A DNA stretch of 64,000 nucleotides, from contig NZ_PDCM01000001.1 of NCBI RefSeq assembly GCF_008634025.1, positions 3,814,501 through 3,878,500 on the forward strand, read 5' to 3'. Both the position numbers and the translations under genes were made by a program. The stretch's first letter is position 1; each line of letters opens with the position of its first letter. This stretch comes from Streptomyces albofaciens JCM 4342. GTDB taxonomy: Bacteria > Actinomycetota > Actinomycetes > Streptomycetales > Streptomycetaceae. Shown one piece after another: positions 1 through 7,928 of this stretch. Below the pieces are notes generated by a model that did not search any database, was not told the DNA's origin, and saw only the letters and a list, made by a program, of their open reading frames with translations.

Positions 1-16
1 CGGCAGCCCCGGCGAA

Positions 17-529
17 GTGGGACGCCACGTCCTGCCGCGGACCGAGGAGGCGTTGGTCCGCGGCGCCGCTGCCTCGGTGTCCGCGCCGCGCACATGGATG
101 AAGATGCCCGCGCGGTCGGACGGGACCGGTTCCTGGCTGCCCCAGGGGTGGGTGCGGGAGGAGGACGGGCACCTGATGGCCGTCGACCTGACGGCCACGT
201 GCCCGGTCGTACCCCAGGGGTACACAGCGGCCGTGGAGACCGTGGGCGCCGTCACCTGCGTACGGGTACTGGACGCGGCGGGTGAGCAGGCGGCCAAAGG
301 GCAGATGGCGGCCCTCGGGGAAGCCGTGGTCGTGGACCGGGTGGTGACGGAGGAGACCCACCGGCGGCGCGGGCTCGGCGGCTTCGTGATGCGTACGCTC
401 GCCGACCGCGCCGTGGCTAAGGGCGCGGTCCTCGGCGTCCTCGGCGCGACCGACGCCGGGCGTGCGCTGTACGAGACGCTGGGGTGGAAGCGGCACGCGA
501 CGCTCGCGGAGTACGTCTACCGGCCCTGA
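17..529 (+). CDS. GNAT-family N-acetyltransferase (possibly 5'-truncated by the window edge)
   Basis: Predicted acetyl-CoA-dependent N-acetyltransferase; the substrate cannot be told. The C-terminal half carries the GNAT core: a beta strand leading into the acetyl-CoA pyrophosphate loop RRRGLGG at residues 116-122, then LYETLGW at 151-157, whose Tyr is the usual general acid position. The first 60 residues are less typical. The reading frame is open to base 2 of the window, so the GTG at 17 may be internal and the true start outside. The stop codon lies inside a 16-bp tandem repeat. No partner gene is evident. Confidence 0.8.
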   Translation: MGRHVLPRTEEALVRGAAASVSAPRTWMKMPARSDGTGSWLPQGWVREEDGHLMAVDLTATCPVVPQGYTAAVETVGAVTCVRVLDAAGEQAAKGQMAALGEAVVVDRVVTEETHRRRGLGGFVMRTLADRAVAKGAVLGVLGATDAGRALYETLGWKRHATLAEYVYRP

Positions 530-571
530 CGTTCACGAGCCCTGACGTCCACCGGCCTTGACGTCCACCGC
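524..571. repeat. 16-bp tandem repeat, 3 copies, spanning a stop codon
   Basis: Three adjacent 16-bp units begin at 524, 540 and 556. Each reads CCYTGACGTYCACSRS with few differences. The first unit contains the TGA of the acetyltransferase gene, so slippage here would alter only sequence beyond the stop. No hairpin or regulator site is obvious. Confidence 0.75.
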
Positions 572-642
572 CCCCGACCTCGAAGAGCGGGGTACCGGGC
601 GGCCGTTACGGCTCCGTGGTGTTCCGGCGCGCGGAACCGCCG

Positions 643-2016
643 TCACCTTCCTGTGCCCTCACCGTCCTCCGCCGCCCGGGCGCCGTCCGTGCCCTCCGCA
701 GCGGGGCCGCCGTCCGCCGCGCGGCGGTCCGTGCGCGGTGGGCGGACGGTGAGTTCGGCGACGGCACCGCCGTCCGGGGCGTTCGAGAAACGCAGGGTCG
801 TACCGAGGACGCGCGCCTGCCCCAGGGCGATCGTCAGCCCGAGCCCGTGCCCGCGGTCCTTCCGGCCGTCCTTCGGGCGGCTCCGGAAGCGCTGCGGGCC
901 CTCGGCGAGCAGTTCGTCGGGGTAGCCGTCGCCGTGGTCGCGCACCGTGACGACGGGTCCGTCCACGGTCAGGACCACCGGCGGGCGGCCGTGCTTGTGC
1001 GCGTTGACGACGAGGTTGCCCAGCACCCGCTCCAGCCTGCGCTGGTCGGTCTCCACCTCGCAGTCCCGCACCACCCGCACCTCGGCCTCCAGCCCGGAGG
1101 CCCGGACGGCGCGTTCGGCCAGCGGCCCGAGCCGGTGCACGTCGAGGTCGGCGCGCTCCACCTCCGCGTCCAGCCGGGAGATCTCCAGCAGGTCCTCGGT
1201 CAGCCGGCGCATGGCCTGCACGCGCTCCTGGACCATCTCGGTGGGCCGCCCCGGCGGCAGCAGTTCGGCGGCCGCGTGCAGCCCGGTGAGCGGGGTGCGC
1301 AGCTCATGGGCGACATCGGCGGTGAACCGCTGCTCGCTGTGCAGCTTGCTCTGCAGGCTCGCGGCCATCGCGTCGAGCGCGGCGGCCACGGCGGCGGTCT
1401 CGTCCCGCGCGTACTCGGGCCGCCGCGCGCGGGGGTCGTCCACCCGGGCGTCGAGGTCACCGGTGCTGATCCGGCGGGCCACCTGCGCGGTGCGGTCCAG
1501 GCGCCGGGTGACGCTCCGGGTGGCGTACAGGCCGACGACGAGGGTCAGGGTGATCGCGACGGCCGAGGACCCGATGATGGCCTGGTCAAGGCCGCTGATG
1601 ACGGCCGCCCGCTGACTGTAGTCCTGGCCGACGGCCAGCGCCTTGCCGTCGGCCGGTGTCACCGCCCACATGGTCGGGCGGCCGTCCCGCTGCCCGAGCT
1701 GGGTGCCGCGCTCGCCCCGCCGCGCCATGGCCCGCAGGGCGGGCGGCAGCTCCGGCGGGTCCAGCCGCGCGTCACGGCCGAGCGGCTCCCCGGCCACGTA
1801 CGAGGCGACGACCGAGTCCAGCCGTACCAGCGCCGCGTCCCTGGCCTGGTCCTCGGTCTGCCGGCTGACCAGGACGTGGACCAGGATGCCGAGCACCGCG
1901 GCCAGGAAACAGCACATGACCATGATGAACAGGGCGGCTTTCCAGCGCAGCGTCGCGGTCCAGGACGGCAGGCGCAGCCGTCGGCGCGCGCGGTCCCGAG
2001 CCGTGCGGGCGCTCAC
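643..2016 (-). CDS. HAMP sensor histidine kinase, no adjacent response regulator
   Basis: Membrane-bound two-component sensor kinase of 457 residues. TM1 lies at about 28-50, an extracytoplasmic sensor loop at 51-146, TM2 at 147-166 and HAMP at 167-222. The phosphoacceptor motif FTADVAHELRTPL has His237. The ATPase domain shows N box NLVVNAHKHG (334-343), G1 RDHGDGYP (359-366) and G2 GHGLGL (389-394). The C-terminal 30 residues are Gly/Asp/Ala-rich. The frame is open further upstream, but GTG at 2016 was chosen because it overlaps the stop of the preceding small ORF as GTGA, and the extra upstream residues are Arg/Pro-rich and unlike a kinase. A response regulator would be expected beside it; none is seen on either side. 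Confidence 0.88.
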   Translation of the reverse strand: MSARTARDRARRRLRLPSWTATLRWKAALFIMVMCCFLAAVLGILVHVLVSRQTEDQARDAALVRLDSVVASYVAGEPLGRDARLDPPELPPALRAMARRGERGTQLGQRDGRPTMWAVTPADGKALAVGQDYSQRAAVISGLDQAIIGSSAVAITLTLVVGLYATRSVTRRLDRTAQVARRISTGDLDARVDDPRARRPEYARDETAAVAAALDAMAASLQSKLHSEQRFTADVAHELRTPLTGLHAAAELLPPGRPTEMVQERVQAMRRLTEDLLEISRLDAEVERADLDVHRLGPLAERAVRASGLEAEVRVVRDCEVETDQRRLERVLGNLVVNAHKHGRPPVVLTVDGPVVTVRDHGDGYPDELLAEGPQRFRSRPKDGRKDRGHGLGLTIALGQARVLGTTLRFSNAPDGGAVAELTVRPPRTDRRAADGGPAAEGTDGARAAEDGEGTGR

Positions 2017-2288
2017 CGGCCGGCCTCGGGCGACGCGGAGGGGGAGGCGGCGGGGGAGCGCCGGTCGTATTCCATGAACCGGAACGCGGTGTCTCCGGGG
2101 GAGGGGGCACGCGTGGGCTCCTGCCGCAGCCGGGACGGTGCCGAGGTGGCCGGTGCCGGCCCGGCGCTGCGCGCTTCCCCGGGCCCGGCGCAGCCGCCGT
2201 CCCAAGCGGCCGCCGTCGCCCCGGCGAGGGCCGGCAGCCAGACCCGTACCGGTCCGGGGAGCGGCGGCCGTGGGCGGGGAAAAAGCAC
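2013..2288 (-). CDS. putative small lipoprotein-like ORF coupled to the sensor kinase
   Basis: A 91-residue ORF starting at GTG 2288, with a GGAA element about 5 nt upstream, and stopping inside the kinase start codon (GTGA overlap), which implies translational coupling. The N-terminus is basic, followed by a short hydrophobic stretch (VWLPALAGATAAAW) and a Cys at about residue 30 in the context DGGC, a poor but possible lipobox. The remainder is Pro/Ala/Ser-rich and ends FRFMEYDRRSPA. By analogy with kinases that have accessory lipoproteins (CseA-CseBC) it could be a signal-input partner; that is inference. Real status is uncertain because composition is biased. Confidence 0.4.
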   Translation of the reverse strand: MLFPRPRPPLPGPVRVWLPALAGATAAAWDGGCAGPGEARSAGPAPATSAPSRLRQEPTRAPSPGDTAFRFMEYDRRSPAASPSASPEAGR

Positions 2289-2895
2289 AGTGTTTCCAGT
2301 CGGTGGCTTACAGGAGCGCGGATCGTCGGACCCACGCGAACATGATGTTGGCTCTTTTCTGTTGCGGCAATCCGGCGGTTGTGTAACGGCCACCCGTAAG
2401 GCCTTGAACGGTGCCGTTACCGTTTCGGCCGCAGCCGTCCGCATACAGCGGTCCACCCCGGCTCTCCGGGCGGGAGTGCCGGGGCGGACCGACGTTTCCC
2501 CGGTTTCCTCGGTCGAGGAGTTTCGCCCTGACAGGACGTGCGGCTCCGCCGGGAGAGCCTTCCAGCAGCGCGTCGGCGACCTTGACCTAGACCAGCCACT
2601 GCCCCGGCCCGGCCGCCGGGGACTTCTGGCGGCGTGGACCAGAGGAGCACGGAGTTCGCGCGGGATACGCCGGAGAATTCACACAGCCGTGCGGACGCGG
2701 CGAATGCGGCGCACCGTCCGGCCGCGCCCGACGGAGGAATGCGTGGCCGCCGGCCGTGGCGCAGTGGCGGATATGTGGATCGGGAAAGAGGCGGGCGCGG
2801 GGAATTGCCGTGCCCGGTACCGGATGAGCGGGCGGCACGGCTCGGTATTCCGTGAGCTTTCACCGGTGCATTGCCCGGTGTGTTCCGCGGAACCC
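2289..2895. other. gene-poor interval, about 600 bp
   Basis: No convincing coding region is seen: frames here give Arg/Pro/Gly-rich translations without family character. The part at 2340-2450 is less GC-rich and holds a small dyad (AACGG-TG-CCGTT near 2406-2417). It probably carries the promoter of the small ORF/kinase pair, reading leftward. Nothing else is recognised. Confidence 0.4.
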
Positions 2896-3477
2896 TCAGC
2901 CGCTCCCCGTCCCGCCCGGACCGGCCGCCGCCACCAGCGCCACCGCGGCCTCGCGGGCGCGCAGCGCCGTGTCCGGGTCGCCGCTGATCGTGGCCGTGGT
3001 GATCGCGCCGTCGAGCAGCAGCGCCAACTGCCCGGCCAGTGCTTCCGGGGAGGCGGGAATCTCCTGCACCAGGCCGGTGAGATACGCGTGCACGGCGTCC
3101 TTGTGGTCGCGCGCGGCGCGGGCCACGCCCTCCGACACGGCACCCAGTTCCCCGTACGCGTTGATGAACGCGCAGCCGCGGAAGCCGGGATCGGTGAACC
3201 AGGTGTGCAGCCAGTCGAAGACGGCGGCCGGCGCGTCCTGTGGCGTGGCGGCGTGCGCCTCGACGTAGTCGGCGAGGGCCGCGCGCCAGCGCTCGTCGCG
3301 ATGCCGCAGATACGCCTCCACCAGCTCGTGCTTGGACGGGAAGGACTGGTACAGCCGCTTCAGCGACACGCCCGACGCGCCGCGGATCTCGTCCATGCCC
3401 ACGGCCTGGATGCCCCGTGCGTAGAACAGCTCCTCGGCGGCGTCCAGCAGCCGTACCCGGGCTTCTTCCTGCTGCAC
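2896..3477 (-). CDS. TetR/AcrR-family transcriptional repressor
   Basis: A 193-residue one-domain regulator. The N-terminal helix-turn-helix is clear: ARVRLLDAAEELFYARG, then MDEIRGASGVSLKRLYQSF and the KHELVEAYL helix typical of TetR. The C-terminal part (residues 60-190) is the ligand-binding and dimerisation domain; FRGCAFINAYGEL resembles the TetR_C_6/LfrR-type group. Start is GTG 3477, with GGAGG 4 nt upstream; longer readings into the neighbouring gene were rejected. It is divergent from the DUF1348 gene, and two perfect palindromes lie in the shared 99-bp gap, so it very likely represses itself and that neighbour. Confidence 0.9.
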   Translation of the reverse strand: MQQEEARVRLLDAAEELFYARGIQAVGMDEIRGASGVSLKRLYQSFPSKHELVEAYLRHRDERWRAALADYVEAHAATPQDAPAAVFDWLHTWFTDPGFRGCAFINAYGELGAVSEGVARAARDHKDAVHAYLTGLVQEIPASPEALAGQLALLLDGAITTATISGDPDTALRAREAAVALVAAAGPGGTGSG

Positions 3478-3496
3478 AAGGCCTCCCGCTTCCCCT

Positions 3497-3512
3497 GAGA
3501 ACGATCGTTCTC
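3497..3512. promoter_or_regulatory. TetR operator palindrome 1
   Basis: Perfect 16-bp palindrome GAGAACGATCGTTCTC, 20 bp upstream of the tetR start codon. It shares the core GAACG-NN-CGTTC with a second palindrome centred 35 bp away. Length and symmetry fit a TetR dimer site; the assignment to the adjacent regulator is inference from position. Confidence 0.75.
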
Positions 3513-3527
3513 TAGAGTAGCGGACAG

Positions 3528-3551
3528 CGCGGAGAACGGCCGTTCTCCGCG
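3528..3551. promoter_or_regulatory. TetR operator palindrome 2
   Basis: Perfect 24-bp palindrome whose inner 18 bp read GGAGAACGGCCGTTCTCC. It ends 25 bp before the ATG of the DUF1348 gene, just ahead of that gene's ribosome-binding site. It has the same GAACG-NN-CGTTC core as the site at 3497-3512. Bound repressor here would block transcription of the rightward gene. Confidence 0.75.
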
Positions 3552-3576
3552 TGGTTCCCCCTGCAAGGAGGCCGTC

Positions 3577-4035
3577 ATGGCACCACGTCCCCCGCTCCCG
3601 CCGTTCGACCGGGAGACCGCGCTGAAGAAGGTCCGGGCCGCCGAGGACGCCTGGAACACCTGCGACCCCGAACACGTCGCGCTCGCCTACACCGAGGACT
3701 CGGTCTGGCGGAACCGGGACACCTTCCTCACCGGCCGCGCCGAGATCACGGCCTTCCTCCGCGCGAAGTGGGCGCGGGAACGGGACTACGCCCTGCGCAA
3801 GGAACTGTGGGCCCACCAGGACGACCGGATCGCGGTGCGGTTCCAGTACGAGTGCCGCGACGAGGACGGCCAGTGGTGGCGCAGCTACGGCAACGAGCTG
3901 TGGGAGTTCACCGGTGAGGGGCTGATGCGGCGCCGGGAGGCGAGCATCAACGACGTACGGATCAGCGCGGCGGAACGGCGCATCTTCGGGCCGCGGCCGG
4001 ACGCCGGGAGCGGGACCCTCGTCCCGGTGTGGTGA
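3577..4035 (+). CDS. DUF1348 / NTF2-like (SnoaL-fold) protein
   Basis: A 152-residue cytosolic protein of the nuclear-transport-factor-2 fold, DUF1348 family. Typical stretches are the N-terminal [20 protein letters not shown], then [24 protein letters not shown] and [20 protein letters not shown], ending [11 protein letters not shown]. Family members are small cone-shaped proteins of unknown reaction. The start ATG is preceded by AAGGAGG 5 nt upstream. It is divergent from, and probably controlled by, the TetR gene through the two palindromes. Its 3' end faces the M4 protease gene across a strong hairpin. Confidence 0.9.
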   Translation: MAPRPPLPPFDRETALKKVRAAEDAWNTCDPEHVALAYTEDSVWRNRDTFLTGRAEITAFLRAKWARERDYALRKELWAHQDDRIAVRFQYECRDEDGQWWRSYGNELWEFTGEGLMRRREASINDVRISAAERRIFGPRPDAGSGTLVPVW

Positions 4036-4063
4036 CCGGGGCGCGGCCCCGGTTCCGTGACGC

Positions 4064-4098
4064 GCGCCGCCCCGCCGGGACTCCCGGCGGGGCGGCGC
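4064..4098. terminator. bidirectional hairpin terminator
   Basis: Perfect 16-bp GC-rich stem (4064-4079 with 4083-4098) and a 3-nt loop, between the convergent DUF1348 and M4 protease genes. No T-run follows, as is common in high-GC actinobacteria. Confidence 0.75.
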
Positions 4099-4159
4099 CA
4101 TGGGGTGCCCGGCGCGCCGTTGACGACGGCGGGCGCGCCGGGGCTGCGTCGGGCGACGC

Positions 4160-5773
4160 TTACTTGACGTTGATCCCGGTCCAGGCGGCCGCGACCGTCT
4201 TGTACTCGGTGCTGTTGGCGCCGTACAGGTCGGCGGCGGCCTTCAGCGTGCCGGTGCGGGCGCCCGCGTACTTCGTGGTCGAGGTGAAGTACGTGGTCAG
4301 CGCGCGGTACCAGATCTTCTCGGCCTTGGCGCGGCCGATGCCGGTGACCTTCGAGTTGTCGTAGGTCGGGCTGTTGTAGGTCACGCCGTTGATGGTCTTG
4401 GTGCCGCTGCCCTCGGACACCAGGTAGAACCAGTGGTTGGCCGGGCCCGAGGAGTAGTGCACGTCGACGTTGCCCAGCGACGAGGACCAGTAGTCCCTGG
4501 ACGCGCCGTCCTTCGAGGGCTTGTCCATGTAGCGCAGCGGGGTGCCGTCACCGTTGATGTCGATTTTCTCGCCGATGAGGTAGTCGCCCTTGTCGACCGC
4601 GTTGTTGGCGTAGAACTCGGCCGCGGTGCCGAAGATGTCGGACGTCGCCTCGTTCAGACCGCCGGACTCGCCGCTGTAGTTGAGCCTGGCGGTGGCGGCG
4701 GTGACGCCGTGGCTCATCTCGTGGGCGGCCACGTCCAGCGCGGTCAGCGGGTTGCTGTTGTTCTGGCCGTCGCCGTACGTCATGCAGAAGCAGGAGTCCT
4801 GCCAGAACGCGTTGACGTAGTTGTTGCCGTAGTGGACGCGGGAGTACGCGGCCCGGCCGTCGTTGCGGATGCCGCTGCGGCCGTGCACGTTCTTGTAGTA
4901 GTCCCAGGTCACCGCCGCGCCGTAGTGGGCGTCGACGGCCGCGGTCTGGCGGCCGCCGCCCCACTTGTCGTCGGCGTCGGTGAACAGCGTGCCGGTGCCC
5001 GACGTGCCCTGGCGCAGGTCGTACGTCTTGTGGCCGCCGCGGGCGCCGTCGGTGAGGTTGTAGGTGCTGCCGCTCTTGGTGGTGGTGAGCGGGACGGTGC
5101 CGCTGTACGAGCTGGTGCCCGTACCGGTCTCGATCGTCTCGTCCTGGAAGAGCTTCTTGCCGGTCTTCGCGTCCGTGACGACGTGCAGCTCGCTGGGCGT
5201 GCCGTCCTTCTGGACGCCGGTGACCACGGTCTCGTACGCGAGGACGGGCTTGCCGGAGGCGGCCCAGATCACCTTGCGCGGCGCGTCCTTGGCCTCGGCC
5301 TTGGTGTTCTTCTCGGCGGCGGAGGCGGACAGCGCGCTCTTCTCGGCGGCGGCGGCCGGCTGCGCGGCGTCCGTGGTGGGCACGGCTATCTTGGCCTGCG
5401 TCGCCTTGTCGACGGTGCGCGTGCCGTTCTTCTTCTCGTGTACGACCAGGTCCCCGCCGAGGACCGGCAGGCCCTCGTAGGTGCGCTCGTAGCGCGTGTG
5501 CACCGTGCCGTCCGCGTCCTTGATGACGTCGCGGGCGATCAGCTTCTCCTGGCCGCCGAGGCCGATCTTCTGCGCGGTGACGGCGGCGTCCGCCTGGGCG
5601 CTCTGGATCGCGGCCACGCGCTGCTGGCCGGACAGCGCGAGGGCGCCGGTCGCGGCGTCGGGCTGGGCGGTGGCCGATCCGGTCTGGAAGGCGACCGCGA
5701 CCATGGCGGCGGAGGCGACCAGAGCGGCGGCGCGGAGGGAGTGCTTGCGGGGGGTGGAGGTCATGCGTCTCAA
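4160..5773 (-). CDS. secreted thermolysin-like neutral zinc metalloprotease (peptidase M4)
   Basis: A 537-residue pre-pro-enzyme. The signal peptide covers about residues 4-37 (HSLRAAALVASAAMVAVAF ... ATA), followed by an FTP/PepSY-type inhibitory propeptide to about 210 with lysine/alanine-rich repeats, then the mature enzyme. The active site shows HEMSH in DVAAHEMSHGV (two Zn ligands and the catalytic Glu), the third ligand Glu in GGLNEATSDIFG, and the catalytic His region SSGPANHWFYL. Start: TTG 5773 is preferred because GGAG lies 6 nt before it, whereas the ATG three codons later is 15 nt away. It probably digests external protein. The region upstream (5774-6050) is comparatively AT-rich and likely holds its promoter. 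Confidence 0.95.
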   Translation of the reverse strand: MRRMTSTPRKHSLRAAALVASAAMVAVAFQTGSATAQPDAATGALALSGQQRVAAIQSAQADAAVTAQKIGLGGQEKLIARDVIKDADGTVHTRYERTYEGLPVLGGDLVVHEKKNGTRTVDKATQAKIAVPTTDAAQPAAAAEKSALSASAAEKNTKAEAKDAPRKVIWAASGKPVLAYETVVTGVQKDGTPSELHVVTDAKTGKKLFQDETIETGTGTSSYSGTVPLTTTKSGSTYNLTDGARGGHKTYDLRQGTSGTGTLFTDADDKWGGGRQTAAVDAHYGAAVTWDYYKNVHGRSGIRNDGRAAYSRVHYGNNYVNAFWQDSCFCMTYGDGQNNSNPLTALDVAAHEMSHGVTAATARLNYSGESGGLNEATSDIFGTAAEFYANNAVDKGDYLIGEKIDINGDGTPLRYMDKPSKDGASRDYWSSSLGNVDVHYSSGPANHWFYLVSEGSGTKTINGVTYNSPTYDNSKVTGIGRAKAEKIWYRALTTYFTSTTKYAGARTGTLKAAADLYGANSTEYKTVAAAWTGINVK

Positions 5774-6050
5774 CTCAGTCTCCTAGCGCGGGCCGTACGG
5801 TTGCGGCCCGAATGAGGGGGAGGGCGGGCCCTGTCGGGCCGCCCGGTGGTGCAGGAGTGAATCGAGAGGAGAGTGCCATCACCCGACCGTTCTTGTCAGG
5901 TCTTCAACAAGGATTTCACATGGGGTTTGACGAAATGCGGTTGTTTGTCACCGATTTATGGCTGGTGAGCGACCGATTTTGTGAACAGCCCTGTGAACGC
6001 GGAGCGGACGACGACGGTCCGGGGCCGGTCGGTGAAGGAGCCCGGCATGC
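5774..6050. other. upstream region of the M4 protease gene
   Basis: No gene is seen. The stretch 5880-5990 is unusually AT-rich for this window, consistent with a regulated promoter reading leftward into the protease gene. I could not single out reliable -35/-10 boxes. Confidence 0.4.
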
Positions 6051-6088
6051 CGGAGGCCCGGCACCCACGAGCGGATGCCGGGCCTCCG
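6051..6088. terminator. hairpin terminator after the DUF4232 gene
   Basis: Perfect 13-bp stem (6051-6063 with 6076-6088) around a 12-nt loop, 22 bp beyond the stop of the leftward DUF4232 gene. Confidence 0.7.
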
Positions 6089-6109
6089 TACCCGTACGGC
6101 CGGACTGCG

Positions 6110-6631
6110 TCAGGACGTGGGCAGCTTCGCGGACCAGGCGGTCACGGACAGCGTGCCGTTGTCCACCTCCTGATCGAACGGGACGACGCTGTGCGCGTTG
6201 CTGCCCGTCGGCGAGATCTGGAGGTACTTGGCGTGCGCGGTGCCCGCGCCGGTGTGCGTCCACACCAGGTCGGCGTAGGCGCTCCGGCCCGGCTTCAGCG
6301 TCACCCGGTGCACGCCCGGGTCCTTGGCGAAGTACGTGTCGCCGTGCCGCACCGTGGTCTTCAGCGCGGTGTGCCCGGCACCCTCCAGCGCCAGGCCCGG
6401 GTAACCGGATATCGCGCAGGCGACCTTGCCGGTGTTCTGCACCCGCAGGTACGTGCCCGAGTGGTTCATCCCGTGCTGGCTGCCGCCCGCGTCGGTGGTG
6501 GTCGCCTTCAGCGTCCCCGGCTGGCACTCCCCGGCACCCGCCGGCGCGGCGGCGGAGGCGACACCCGTACCCGCTCCGGCGGCGAGGGCGACGGCGGCGG
6601 CAACGGCGGCAGCGGTACGCAGACCACGCAT
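6110..6631 (-). CDS. secreted DUF4232-domain protein
   Basis: A 173-residue exported protein. The signal peptide (MRGLRTAAAVAAAVALAAGAG ... ASA, residues 1-27) is followed by one DUF4232 domain: CQPGTLKATTT near the start, LRVQNTGKVACAISGYPGLAL, then a beta-rich C-terminal half ending WSAKLPTS. The two Cys residues (36 and about 72) probably form a disulfide outside the cell. The family is common in actinobacterial secretomes and has no assigned function. GAGGAG lies 10 nt before the ATG. It is monocistronic with its own terminator; the next gene rightward (LysR) is co-directional but 216 bp away. Confidence 0.88.
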   Translation of the reverse strand: MRGLRTAAAVAAAVALAAGAGTGVASAAAPAGAGECQPGTLKATTTDAGGSQHGMNHSGTYLRVQNTGKVACAISGYPGLALEGAGHTALKTTVRHGDTYFAKDPGVHRVTLKPGRSAYADLVWTHTGAGTAHAKYLQISPTGSNAHSVVPFDQEVDNGTLSVTAWSAKLPTS

Positions 6632-6847
6632 GGTCGATCAACTCCTCTCTCCCCGGGCTCCGGGGAGAACGATCGGTGATGCACCGACCCGCCTGCCCCA
6701 TGGACCCGACTCGATATGTACTCGGTCGCGGCTTTGGCCACATCCGATCGCATCCATGCGGCAGTGGGCAAAAACGTGCACCCCGTGCTTCCTTGCTTGC
6801 GTACCGTCCACTCTGGGCGGTGCCGCTGTCGATCGGCTAACGGGCCG

Positions 6848-7816
6848 CTAACGTCCGGCTACGGGCCGGCGCTGCGTACACAGCCGCGCTTCCGGCCGCA
6901 GCCGGTCGTCGAGCGCGGCACCGACCTCCGGGCAGTTCGCGCGGACGGTGTCGAGGAACGCGGCCAGCACGGGAGAGCGGTCCTGCGTGGCGAACGACAG
7001 GACCAGGTCGGGCAGCCGGGCCGGCGGGGTCACCCGGCAGAACCAGGCACCCTTGCGCGGAACCGCCGTCATCCGCGAGGGCCCCAGCCCGACCCCCACG
7101 CCGGACACGGCGAGGCTGATGATCGTGTGCACGTCCCGGGCGACCGTGGCGCTGTGACAGGCCGCCGAGTCCTCGCCCAGCAAGGCGCTCAACGCGAAGC
7201 CGATGGCCGGTTCGTCGTCGCAGGACGCCACGATCAGGTGCTGCTGCCGCAGCTGCGCCACGCTCACCGAGGGACGGCCCGCGTAGGGGTGCGCCGTGCT
7301 GACGACGGCGGTCAGATGATCGCGCCCGATGGTCACGGACGTCAGGTTCTCCGCCCCCTGGCCGCGTGGCCGCCCCAGCCCGACCGCCATGTCCAGCTCA
7401 CCGGCGACCAACGCGGCGGTGCTCCGGCTGGTCGCCATCTCGTGCAGCTCCAGCCGCACTTCGGGGCGTTCCCGGCCGAACCGGGCGAGCACCCCGGGGA
7501 GCGGATCGAGCAGGGCCGAGGCGATGAAGCCCAGCCGCAGCCTGCCCGTCTCCCCGCGGGCGGCGCGCTGCGCGTCGGTCACGGCCGACGCCATCTCCGC
7601 CAGGGCCCGCCGGGCCCGGTCGAGGAACGCCGTACCCGCGGCCGTCGGGAAGACACCCTGCCGCGTACGGTCGAACAGCCGCACCCCCACTTCCCGTTCC
7701 AGGTCGGCGATCTGCTTGGACAGCGGGGGCTGCGCGATGCCGAGCGCCTCGGCCGCCCGGCCGAAGTGCTGGTGGTCGGCGAGGGCGAGGGCGTACCGCA
7801 GGTGCCGCGCTTCCAA
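6848..7816 (-). CDS. LysR-family transcriptional regulator
   Basis: A 322-residue LTTR. The winged helix-turn-helix is at the N-terminus (LEARHLRYALALADHQHFGRAAEAL ... QPPLSKQIADLE), followed by the linker helix and a two-lobed effector domain (from about residue 85, GRLRLGFIASALLDPLPGVL). Start: TTG 7816 is chosen over GTG 7846 because AAGGAG lies 6 nt before it and LTTRs usually begin close to the recognition helices. It is divergent from the alpha/beta hydrolase at 7929, with an ATAC-N7-GTAT dyad between them, the classic LysR arrangement for autorepression and activation of the neighbour. Confidence 0.9.
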   Translation of the reverse strand: MEARHLRYALALADHQHFGRAAEALGIAQPPLSKQIADLEREVGVRLFDRTRQGVFPTAAGTAFLDRARRALAEMASAVTDAQRAARGETGRLRLGFIASALLDPLPGVLARFGRERPEVRLELHEMATSRSTAALVAGELDMAVGLGRPRGQGAENLTSVTIGRDHLTAVVSTAHPYAGRPSVSVAQLRQQHLIVASCDDEPAIGFALSALLGEDSAACHSATVARDVHTIISLAVSGVGVGLGPSRMTAVPRKGAWFCRVTPPARLPDLVLSFATQDRSPVLAAFLDTVRANCPEVGAALDDRLRPEARLCTQRRPVAGR

Positions 7817-7848
7817 GACCGGCTCCTTCCGTACGGGCGATGCCACGG

Positions 7849-7867
7849 CGATACCTCAAAAGTATCG
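7849..7867. promoter_or_regulatory. candidate LysR binding dyad
   Basis: CGATAC-N7-GTATCG, perfect 6-bp arms, contains the T-N11-A LTTR pattern. It lies 33 bp upstream of the lysR start and 62 bp upstream of the divergent hydrolase ATG, as expected for a shared recognition site. Confidence 0.65.
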
Positions 7868-7928
7868 TCGGCCCGCTTCTCAGATCTCAGCGTAGATGAA
7901 GGGTCGGCGCGCGAGATGTGCTGGGGAC

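Noticed and set aside
616..3498. A 960-codon rightward open frame
   Set aside because: It is antisense to the sensor kinase and TetR genes, has no family character, and is the open frame produced by high third-position GC on the opposite strand.
3478..4101. Extension of the TetR gene leftward frame to 4101
   Set aside because: It would run through both palindromic operators and the whole DUF1348 gene; the GTG at 3477 gives a normal TetR start with a ribosome site.
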